Shown here: piece by piece, positions 51,904-59,216 of the stretch
Layout of the letters: each line of letters starts with the position of its first letter
Position numbering within the stretch: the stretch's first letter is position 1
Assembly: GCA_022767345.1 (NCBI GenBank)
Contig: JALEOD010000053.1
Coordinates: forward strand, 1-64,000
Reading direction: 5' to 3'
DNA length: 64,000 bases
DNA from: Emergencia sp.
GTDB taxonomy: Bacteria > Bacillota > Clostridia > Peptostreptococcales > Anaerovoracaceae
The notes under the pieces: generated by a model
Database searches by the model: none
The model's input: only the letters and a program-made list of their open reading frames with translations
Told to the model about the DNA's origin: nothing
Translations under genes and position numbers: made by a program

Positions 51904-53289
51904 ATGAAAGAGAAAAAGAAAATTAAAATGCCCCATGTGTACGTTTTATTGATTGGAATTGTTTTTATTTGTGCGATATTATCATATATTATTCCGGCGG
52001 GCGCATATGACATGATTACCCTGGAAAATGGCAAGGAAATACTGGATCCTAATACTTATCACAGAATTGAACAGACCCCTGTAAGTCTTATGCAGTTTCT
52101 GTCTGCCATTCCGAGAGGCATGCAGAACAGCGCTTCTATCATTTTCCTGATTTTCATCGTAGGCGGAAGCTTTAACGTGTTGACGGAAACAGGTGCTGTG
52201 GAATCTGGTCTTGGCAAACTGGCAAAGGCAGCATCGAAAAAAGAAATTCTGCTGATTCCAGTTGTCATGATTGCCTTTTCGCTGGGTTCGGCATTTATCG
52301 GAATGGCAGAGGAACTGATTCTGTTCGTGCCTATTATGGTAGGCCTTGCCAAGGCGCTGGGCTTTGACTCCATCACAGGTATGGTGATGGTTATGTCCGC
52401 AACAAGCGCAGGCTTTGCAGGCGCAATCACAAATCCGTTCACCGTCTGCGTTGCGCAGGATATCGCCGGTGTGCCTCTGTTCTCAGGCTCAAAGTTCAGA
52501 ATGGTGGTATTTGCTGTTATGGTAGGGATTGCCATCATCTATACCATGCGCTATGCGCTGAAAGTAAAGAAGAATCCGCAGATTTCGTCCATGTATGAAC
52601 AGGACCGTTTGGAGGCTGACAACAGCGCGATGGATCAGTTAAAGGAATTCGGCATCAAGCAGAAAATGATTTTACTGGTATTTATTGCTTCTCTCGTTTT
52701 ACTGGTCGTTGGCGTTACCCAGTGGGGCTGGTATCTGGATGAGATTTCCGCTCTTTTCCTCGGCATGGGCATCGTTGTTGCTGCTGTTGAAGGTATGGGT
52801 TTTAACAATTACGCAAAAGCGCTGGGTAAAGGTATGGCGGATATCGCTGCAGGCGCACTGGTTGTAGGTTTTGCCAGTGCAGTCATGGTAACCCTTACCG
52901 ACGGCAATATCATGCACACCATTCTTCACGCTGTGGCAGGGGCAATGGAAGGACTTCCTGCAGCAGTCAGCGCGGCATGTATGTTCCTGTTCCAGACTTG
53001 CCTCAACTTCCTGATTCCATCGGGCAGCGGACAAGCGGCAGTTTCCATTCCGATTATGGCGCCTTTGGGAGACATGGTAGGTGTGTCCAGACAGGCAGTG
53101 GTCCTCGCATATCAGATGGGAGACGGCCTGTCCAACATCATTATTCCGACCGGCGGCATTATGATGGCAGCATTGTCCCTTGCTAAAATTCCTTATGAAA
53201 AATGGGCAAGATGGATTTTACCGGTTTTCCTCTTGCAAGTTTTGGCCGGAGTGATTATTATGGTGGTAGCGTCAGTGATTGGATATTAA
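51904..53289 (+). CDS. YfcC-family (DcuC/ArcD-like) transporter
   Basis: A 461-residue protein with about twelve helices. The N-terminal PHVYVLLIGIVFICAILSYIIPAG, the FIVGGSFNVLTETGAV segment, and the C-terminal FLIPSGSGQAAVSIPIMAPLGD (about 374-395) are YfcC-family signatures. Members are thought to carry amino acids or peptides, or dicarboxylates. It sits 13 nt after the hydrolase gene and 24 nt before the peptidase gene, an uptake step for the operon. Confidence 0.86.
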   Translation: MKEKKKIKMPHVYVLLIGIVFICAILSYIIPAGAYDMITLENGKEILDPNTYHRIEQTPVSLMQFLSAIPRGMQNSASIIFLIFIVGGSFNVLTETGAVESGLGKLAKAASKKEILLIPVVMIAFSLGSAFIGMAEELILFVPIMVGLAKALGFDSITGMVMVMSATSAGFAGAITNPFTVCVAQDIAGVPLFSGSKFRMVVFAVMVGIAIIYTMRYALKVKKNPQISSMYEQDRLEADNSAMDQLKEFGIKQKMILLVFIASLVLLVVGVTQWGWYLDEISALFLGMGIVVAAVEGMGFNNYAKALGKGMADIAAGALVVGFASAVMVTLTDGNIMHTILHAVAGAMEGLPAAVSAACMFLFQTCLNFLIPSGSGQAAVSIPIMAPLGDMVGVSRQAVVLAYQMGDGLSNIIIPTGGIMMAALSLAKIPYEKWARWILPVFLLQVLAGVIIMVVASVIGY

Positions 53290-53313
53290 TCGAAAAGTAA
53301 AGGAGAAAGCACG

Positions 53314-54486
53314 ATGTGGTCAAAGGAAACCCATGAGAAATTACTGAATGAAATCGTTTTGTCTTTTGAAGAAGAGATTTATGCGCTGAGTGACTGCATG
53401 GCAGAGAATCCGGAACTGGGCTCCGCAGAGTTTGAATCTTCAAAGGGTATCGTCGAACTGCTTCGGAAGTATGACATAGAGGTCGAATATCCCTTTGCGG
53501 GCATGGAGACGGCTTTCAGGGCGTCCATCAACCCCGGCGGAAAGAAAAAGGCGGTTTTTCTGGCAGAGTATGACGCGCTGCCGGATATCGGTCATGGATG
53601 CGGGCACTGTGCCTCGGGTTCGGCCAGCGTTATGGCGATTTTAGCGGTCAATGCAGTTAAAGACCAGCTGGGCGATGTACAGGTTGATATTATCGGCACG
53701 CCGGACGAGGAATGGGGCGGCGGCAAAGTAATCATGCAGAGACAGGGTGTTTTTGATGAGTATGACTTTGCGGCTATGGTGCATATGATGGACGAAAATC
53801 TGTCCAATGTTCAGTTTTATGCCCTGGACGGCATGGAGTTTGTCTTTAAGGGAGCGCCGGCTCATGCGGCAGCATGCCCTGAGAAGGGAAGAAATGCCCT
53901 CAACGCGGTACGGCTTTTATTTGACAGTACCGACATGATGCGGCAGCATGTCATTAAGGACGCCGTTATTTCCGGCTATATTTCTGACGGAGGCAAGGCC
54001 TCCAACATTGTACCTGATTACGGAAGAGCATGCTTTATTACCAGAGCGCCAAGAAGGCAGCAGCTCAATGATATTACAGCTTGGGTCAAAGACTGTGCAA
54101 AGGCGGCAGCTATGGCAACCCGCACTGAGGTGGAGATTCTGCCCGATGGGGAGGACTATGATGATTATTTCACCGGCCCTTTCAAAGAGCAGCTTTTGGA
54201 TGAGTGTTTTGCCAGCCTGGGTCTTTCCGTGTCAAAACCGGAAAATCCGGGAACTGGTTCTTCTGACATAGGCAATGTGGCGACAGCCTGCGTGGCGTTT
54301 CATCCGTGCATGGGCATTGGGAAGGGACTGGTGGCACACACTTATGAATTTGCAAAAGTCATGACAACGCCGGCTACTCACACAGCTATTTTAAACAGTG
54401 CAAAACTTTTGCTGGAGCTGACTTATCGTCTGTTTACAGATGATGCCCTTTTTGCTAAAATAAAAGAAGAACATTTTGGAGTGTAA
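53314..54486 (+). CDS. M20-family metallopeptidase/amidohydrolase
   Basis: A 390-residue M20 (ACY1L2/AbgB-like) dinuclear zinc hydrolase. Metal ligands and catalytic acids are visible in AEYDALPDIGHGCGHCASG (about 87-105), GTPDEEWGGGK (about 128-138) and the later HTYEFAKVMTTPATH; a dimerisation lid lies between. It should cut an amide such as an N-acyl amino acid or an aminoacyl conjugate. Last gene of the sigma-54 operon; product and regulator type suggest use of the released amino acid as carbon or nitrogen source. Confidence 0.87.
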   Translation: MWSKETHEKLLNEIVLSFEEEIYALSDCMAENPELGSAEFESSKGIVELLRKYDIEVEYPFAGMETAFRASINPGGKKKAVFLAEYDALPDIGHGCGHCASGSASVMAILAVNAVKDQLGDVQVDIIGTPDEEWGGGKVIMQRQGVFDEYDFAAMVHMMDENLSNVQFYALDGMEFVFKGAPAHAAACPEKGRNALNAVRLLFDSTDMMRQHVIKDAVISGYISDGGKASNIVPDYGRACFITRAPRRQQLNDITAWVKDCAKAAAMATRTEVEILPDGEDYDDYFTGPFKEQLLDECFASLGLSVSKPENPGTGSSDIGNVATACVAFHPCMGIGKGLVAHTYEFAKVMTTPATHTAILNSAKLLLELTYRLFTDDALFAKIKEEHFGV

Positions 54487-54527
54487 GGAATATATCCTGA
54501 AAATCGTTGAAAATCCAAAAACTTTCC

Positions 54528-54556
54528 TTGACATGAGGGCAGAAGTGTGATAATCT
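54528..54556 (+). promoter_or_regulatory. Promoter of infC-rpmI-rplT
   Basis: TTGACA (54528-54533), 17 nt, TAATCT (54551-54556). It gives a leader of about 150 nt before infC. Confidence 0.8.
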
Positions 54557-54564
54557 ATTTCAGT

Positions 54565-54698
54565 AATGAAGAAGAAGTTATCCGCTTCTCACCTTTCAGA
54601 CAGTCAGTTTGCTGGGTTAATAATTAGAAACATGCGCTTTTTAGCGTGTTTTGAAGCGGGTACATAAAGTGCCCGCTTTCTTGTTTGTGTAGAAACCA
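54565..54698 (+). promoter_or_regulatory. infC leader with attenuator (L20-leader-like)
   Basis: The leader ends with AGCGGGTAC-ATAAA-GTGCCCGCT (about 54655-54678) followed by TTCTTGTTTGT, a terminator-type hairpin placed before the infC ribosome site. Preceding short hairpins could form alternatives. In many Firmicutes ribosomal protein L20 represses this operon through such a leader; I infer the same here. Confidence 0.6.
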
Positions 54699-54713
54699 CA
54701 GGAGGTGCGAACC

Positions 54714-55229
54714 ATTAGTAAGGAGAACAAGATCAACGAAGAAATTCGTGACAAGGAACTGCGTGTCATCGACGAAACCGGTGGGATGCTCGGTATTATG
54801 AGCAGAGACGAGGCCCTTGCGCTGGCAGATGAGAAGAAACTTGACCTGGTCAATATTTCACCAAATGCCAAACCGCCGGTATGCAAAATTCTCGATTACG
54901 GAAAGTACAGATACGAAATCCAGAAGAGAGAGAAAGAAGCCAAGAAAAAGCAGAAGAGCATGCAGGTAAAAGAAATCAGACTGAGTACCTTTATTGAAGA
55001 TCACGATGTGCAGGTAAAGGCGAAGACTGCTTGTAAATTCCTTCAGGACGGCGACAAAGTCAAGGTCAGCCTTAGATTCAGAGGCAGAGAGAGAGATTAC
55101 ACTGCAAAGGGACGCGAAGTCATGGAGAAATTCGCAGAATGCTGCAGTGAAGTCAGCACCATTGACAAGAAGCCGACATTTGAAGGCAGAAGCCTTACCA
55201 TGTTTTTGGCACCGAAAACTGATAAGTAA
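54714..55229 (+). CDS. infC: Translation initiation factor IF-3
   Basis: A 171-residue IF-3: N-domain (INEEIRDKELRVIDETGGMLGIM), lysine-rich linker (about 75-90) and C-domain (KEIRLSTFIEDHDVQVKAKTA, LRFRGRE). The ORF could open at GTG 54705, but that codon is inside the AGGAGG site. ATT at 54714, eight bases after AGGAGG, gives the family N-terminus; an AUU start is the classical infC device by which IF-3 limits its own translation. Confidence 0.95.
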   Translation: MSKENKINEEIRDKELRVIDETGGMLGIMSRDEALALADEKKLDLVNISPNAKPPVCKILDYGKYRYEIQKREKEAKKKQKSMQVKEIRLSTFIEDHDVQVKAKTACKFLQDGDKVKVSLRFRGRERDYTAKGREVMEKFAECCSEVSTIDKKPTFEGRSLTMFLAPKTDK

Positions 55230-55262
55230 AACTTTGTATTAACATAGGAGGAGAAAATCATC

Positions 55263-55463
55263 ATGGCAAAGAATAAGATGAAGTCCCACAGAGGCGCATG
55301 CAAAAGACTGAAATTAACCGGAACCGGTAAAATCAAGAGACATAAGGCATACAAGAGCCATATTCTTACAAAGAAGACTCCGAAGAGAAAGATGGGTCTG
55401 AGAAAGTCCACAATTTTAACTAGCGCTGACACTAAGAGAATGTTAAGAGCAATGGCTAAATAG
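55263..55463 (+). CDS. rpmI: 50S ribosomal protein L35
   Basis: A 66-residue basic protein beginning [19 protein letters not shown] with the usual [11 protein letters not shown] stretch. AGGAGG precedes it and it lies between infC and rplT as in most bacteria. It ends with TAG, and a second in-frame TAG follows after one codon (TAG-TTT-TAG). Confidence 0.96.
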   Translation: MAKNKMKSHRGACKRLKLTGTGKIKRHKAYKSHILTKKTPKRKMGLRKSTILTSADTKRMLRAMAK

Positions 55464-55482
55464 TTTTAGGAGGTAATGAATC

Positions 55483-55842
55483 ATGGCAAGAGTAAAAAAA
55501 GGCGTAAACGCCCATAAGAGACATAAGAAAATTTTAAAGCAGGCAAAGGGTTATTATGGTCAGAAGAGCAAAGTGTTCAGAGCTGCTAACCCTGCTGTAA
55601 TGAGAGCACTGAGATCTGCTTATATCGGCAGAAAGTTAAAGAAGAGACAGTACAGACAGATGTGGATTGCAAGAATCAACGCTGCTGCAAGAATCAACGG
55701 CATGTCCTACAGCAGACTGATGGACGGTCTGAAAAAGAGCGGCATTGAAATCAACAGAAAAATGCTGTCTGAGCTGGCTATCCATGACGCAGCTGCATTT
55801 GCACAGCTTTGCGAAACTGCAAAGAAAAACTGCGGCAAATAA
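55483..55842 (+). CDS. rplT: 50S ribosomal protein L20
   Basis: A 119-residue L20: [24 protein letters not shown] at the start and [24 protein letters not shown] at the end. It assembles early on 23S rRNA and is the probable autogenous repressor of this operon. The TTAGGAGG site overlaps the rpmI stop region. Confidence 0.97.
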   Translation: MARVKKGVNAHKRHKKILKQAKGYYGQKSKVFRAANPAVMRALRSAYIGRKLKKRQYRQMWIARINAAARINGMSYSRLMDGLKKSGIEINRKMLSELAIHDAAAFAQLCETAKKNCGK

Positions 55843-55856
55843 ATCATAAGTATATT

Positions 55857-55893
55857 AAAAGTCGTTTTACCATTTAAGGTAAAGCGGCTTTTT
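55857..55893 (+). terminator. Terminator of infC-rpmI-rplT
   Basis: AGTCGTTTTACC pairs with GGTAAAGCGGCT (wobbles included), then TTTTTT. Confidence 0.8.
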
Positions 55894-55979
55894 TGTATTT
55901 GCCGCGGCGCGTCACCAGCAGAGAAGCATTGAGGAAATGTTACGGGGGCTATCAGCAGACTATAACCTTTTTTATACAT

Positions 55980-56008
55980 TTGAAAAAGGAGTTTAAATAT
56001 GGTATACT
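55980..56008 (+). promoter_or_regulatory. Promoter of the SH3/glucosaminidase gene
   Basis: TTGAAA, 17 nt and TATACT. The transcript would have a leader of about 155 nt (56015-56171); I looked for c-di-AMP, c-di-GMP and other motifs there and recognised none. Confidence 0.65.
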
Positions 56009-56171
56009 GAACGCAGTTATGGTTCCAATCGTATTTTGAGAGAACCCATCGCTATGGATTCCGTAAAATGTCAAAATATCACTGAAGAATCATAAGATGA
56101 TGAGATTTACTGAGTTATGAAATAGCAGATATATCGAACCCTTTCTACTAAATAATAGGAGGCAAGAGTCT

Positions 56172-59021
56172 ATGACGATTAAAATCCATGTTACAAGAAC
56201 AGTATTAGTTTTGCTGTGTATTGCTGCAACATGTCTTTTTGCTGTAACTTCCGAGTCTTACGGAGTATCGGCACCGGAAGCGACGGCGACTATCACAGAA
56301 AGCGACGGTGTTAATATACGCAGCAGTTATTCCACTTCTTCGTCTATCGTTGGAGCGATTCCATATCAATCTACAGTATATATAGAGAAAGAAAAGTATA
56401 CAGTTGCAGGAAGCAGCAATAAGACTGATATCTGGTATAAGATTTCCAGCAGTTACGGAGACGGTTATATTCGTTCTGATTTGGCAACGGTCAATTATTC
56501 TTACAGGGAGGGAAAGACAACCTCTACGATTAATTATAGAAAAGGACCGGGAACAGATTTTTCCAGTGAAGGAACACTGGAAAAAGGGACACAGGTGAAA
56601 GTGGCTTTGGCAGCAGAGACAGCTGCGGGTTCGTCCTGGTATAAAATCTATTATAATAATGCTTACTATTACATATCTGCAAGCTATGTAGATATGGACA
56701 GTTTCTCTGAAGGTACTGGGGGAGGTGCACTGACCGATGCGCAGTTTGAGGCAATGCTTGAGGCAGAAGGTTTTCCTGAGAGCTATAAGACGATGCTTCG
56801 AAAACTTCATGTGAATCACCCTAATTGGAAATTCCGCGCAAAACACGTTGACTTTACATGGGAAGAGGCGCTGAATAAGCAATGTGCAAATTCCAATGCG
56901 AATTTAGTATCAAGAAATTTCTCGGATGGATTTAAATCTGTTCAAAAGGGAGATTATGACTTTGATAAGCATACTTATATCGGAAAAGATGGAGATTCGT
57001 GGGTGTCAGCTTCCAAAGAGGGCGTTGCTTACTATATGGATCCTAGAAACTGGCTGACAGAATCCAGTATTTTTATGTTTGAGCCAAATAATTATGATCC
57101 TACCTATCAGACAGAATCTCTGGTGAAAAAAATTCTTTCAACTACGGCACTGCCGTCAACTGCGGCAAAGTATTATATCAGTGCCGCAGAACAGACTTAT
57201 AACGGGAAGAAGTATGTGATCAGTCCTGTTTATCTGGCGACGAAGACAAGACAGGAACTGGGCAGCAGCGATTTTATGATAAACGGTCATAAATTTACAT
57301 ACAGTGGGAAAACCTTCGAAAACTGTTATAATGTGTATAATATTGGGTCGGTAGACAGTCCTGACGGCAGTGCGGCAACCAAAGGACTTGTTTATGCGGC
57401 AGGCGGTGTGAATAAGACTGACACTAGTTATTTACGGCCCTGGAATACCCTGGAAAAAGCAGTTAAGGGAGGCGCAATTTATATTGCCAGTACTTTTTTG
57501 GAAAGGGATCAGTATACTTCCTACTACGAAAGATACAATATTATGAACGGGCTTTCGGGAATCGGAACTTATCAGTATGCAACGGCAATATTTTCGGCGG
57601 CAACACAGGCATCGTTAATTCAGAATAACTATTATGATTTCGGTGTTTTGAATGAATCTTTTACTTTTGAGATTCCCGTCTATAAGAGTATGCCGAGTAC
57701 AATTGCGGCAAAACCCGGCGCGGCAAGTAATAACTGTTATTTAGACAGCATTACTGTGTCAGCAGGAGATCAAAAGCTGTCATTTACCAAAAGTTTTGAC
57801 CGGTTTACTTCAAACTACACGGTGAAGACGGCGGTAGGTGCTTCTGTAGATAAATTGACCATCAAGACTACGAAAAATGATAATGATGCAACTGTGACAA
57901 TCAGTGGGAACAGCCTGAAGGAAGGCGACAATAAAATTACGATTAAGGTGAAATCTCCTTCTGGCAAATATACAAAGAATTACTATGTGACGGTTAGCAA
58001 GGACTCGTCTCTTTCTGGGAATCCGAATCAGGATATCATAGACGGTGTAGAGGGGACCTCTCTGACTGCAAGTTCAGAACTGGGAGACGGTTATATCCGT
58101 ATCAATTGGGAAAAATCTTATGGATATAAGGTGGACTACTTTGAAATTTTCAAAAGTACAAAGTCGGGGAATTATGACAGCAAACCACTTTATACCACGA
58201 CAGACGGTACCAAACGTACGATGAAGAACACAAGCAATCTAGTAAGTGATACCAGGTATTACTACAGAGTGCGCGGCGTTCGGGTAATCGATGGAACCAA
58301 GTATTATACAAAGTGGTCTAATGAAGCCGTCCGCACTTATAAAAATCCGGAAAGCCCAGAGAATCCAAATCAGGATATCATAGACGGTGTAGAAGCAACT
58401 GCTCTGGCAGCAAGTTCAGAGCTGGGGGACGGTTATATTCGAATTAATTGGGAAAAATCCTACGGGTATAAGGTGGACTATTTTGAGGTTTTCAAAAGCA
58501 CAAAGTCGGGCACCTATGACAGCAAACCACTTTACACCACGACAGACGGTACTAAACGTACGATGAAGAACACAAGCAATCTGGTAAATGGCACAAGGTA
58601 TTACTACAGAGTGCGGGGCGTTCGTGTAATCGATGGAACGAAATATTATACCCAGTGGTCCAATGAAGCCAACCGTATATATAAAAGCCCGGAAAATCCG
58701 AATCAGCATATTATCGACGGCGTAGAAGCGACCACCCTGACAGCAAGTTCAGAGCGGGGGGAGGGTTATATCCGGATTAATTGGGAAAAATCCTATGGAT
58801 ATAAAGTTGATTATTTTGAGGTTTTCAAAAGTACAAAGTCGGGCAGCTACGGCAGTAAGCCACTTTACACTACAACGGACGGTACTAAGCGGACACTGAA
58901 GAATACAAGTAACCTTGTAAATGGTACAAGATATTATTACAAAGTGCGTGGCGTTCGGGTAATCAACGGAACGAAGTATTATACAAAGTGGTCCAATCAG
59001 GCGAATCGAATATACAAGTAA
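56172..59021 (+). CDS. Secreted autolysin: SH3b pair, glucosaminidase, cadherin-like and FN3-like repeats
   Basis: A 949-residue wall hydrolase. Signal peptide (about 1-34); two bacterial SH3 domains (about 37-97, 107-175); a glucosaminidase domain (about 190-515) with FEPNNYDP, YYISAAEQTYNGKKY, NVYNIGSVDSPDG and YLRPWNTLEKAVKGGA; a cadherin-like beta sandwich (about 520-612); three FN3-like repeats (about 620-720, 728-828, 835-949) with GYIRINWEKSYGYKVDYFE and YYYRVRGVRVIDGTKYYTKWSNEA. It would cleave GlcNAc-MurNAc bonds. TAGGAGGCA precedes the start. The repeats match those of the GH25 lysozyme. Confidence 0.9.
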   Translation: MTIKIHVTRTVLVLLCIAATCLFAVTSESYGVSAPEATATITESDGVNIRSSYSTSSSIVGAIPYQSTVYIEKEKYTVAGSSNKTDIWYKISSSYGDGYIRSDLATVNYSYREGKTTSTINYRKGPGTDFSSEGTLEKGTQVKVALAAETAAGSSWYKIYYNNAYYYISASYVDMDSFSEGTGGGALTDAQFEAMLEAEGFPESYKTMLRKLHVNHPNWKFRAKHVDFTWEEALNKQCANSNANLVSRNFSDGFKSVQKGDYDFDKHTYIGKDGDSWVSASKEGVAYYMDPRNWLTESSIFMFEPNNYDPTYQTESLVKKILSTTALPSTAAKYYISAAEQTYNGKKYVISPVYLATKTRQELGSSDFMINGHKFTYSGKTFENCYNVYNIGSVDSPDGSAATKGLVYAAGGVNKTDTSYLRPWNTLEKAVKGGAIYIASTFLERDQYTSYYERYNIMNGLSGIGTYQYATAIFSAATQASLIQNNYYDFGVLNESFTFEIPVYKSMPSTIAAKPGAASNNCYLDSITVSAGDQKLSFTKSFDRFTSNYTVKTAVGASVDKLTIKTTKNDNDATVTISGNSLKEGDNKITIKVKSPSGKYTKNYYVTVSKDSSLSGNPNQDIIDGVEGTSLTASSELGDGYIRINWEKSYGYKVDYFEIFKSTKSGNYDSKPLYTTTDGTKRTMKNTSNLVSDTRYYYRVRGVRVIDGTKYYTKWSNEAVRTYKNPESPENPNQDIIDGVEATALAASSELGDGYIRINWEKSYGYKVDYFEVFKSTKSGTYDSKPLYTTTDGTKRTMKNTSNLVNGTRYYYRVRGVRVIDGTKYYTQWSNEANRIYKSPENPNQHIIDGVEATTLTASSERGEGYIRINWEKSYGYKVDYFEVFKSTKSGSYGSKPLYTTTDGTKRTLKNTSNLVNGTRYYYKVRGVRVINGTKYYTKWSNQANRIYK
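58021..59012 (+). repeat. Three ~320-bp tandem repeats coding FN3-like modules
   Basis: Units of about 96-110 codons begin with NPNQ(D/H)IIDGVE near 58021, 58363 and 58696 and are largely identical at the DNA level, with mostly silent changes. The last unit ends ANRIYK, exactly like the final repeat of the GH25 lysozyme. Confidence 0.85.
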
Positions 59022-59025
59022 ACTA

Positions 59026-59063
59026 TAAAGGCTATGAGAAAATTTAAAGTCTCATAGCCTTTA
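59026..59063 (+). terminator. Terminator of the autolysin gene
   Basis: AAAGGCTATGAGA pairs with TCTCATAGCCTTT, followed by ATT. Confidence 0.75.
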
Positions 59064-59114
59064 TTAAATGTTGAAATCTCAATGGAAGTCTGTTGTTGTG
59101 CCTCTATGCGCTAT

Positions 59115-59143
59115 TTGACTTATTGGGTCAAATATTATATAAT
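59115..59143 (+). promoter_or_regulatory. Promoter and operator of the ATP-grasp cluster
   Basis: TTGACT (59115-59120), 17 nt, TATAAT (59138-59143). The -35 box is one arm of TTGAC-TTATTGG-GTCAA (59115-59131), a likely repressor or activator site. Confidence 0.7.
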
Positions 59144-59216
59144 GAAATATCAACAATGTCTGAAATATCAAGACTTATAGCATAGATAAATCACGAAGGG
59201 GAAACCTATTCAAAAC

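Noticed and set aside
56015..56171. c-di-AMP (ydaO) riboswitch in the autolysin leader
   Set aside because: GAGAGAACCCATCGC is superficially similar to one segment, but the other conserved blocks are absent.
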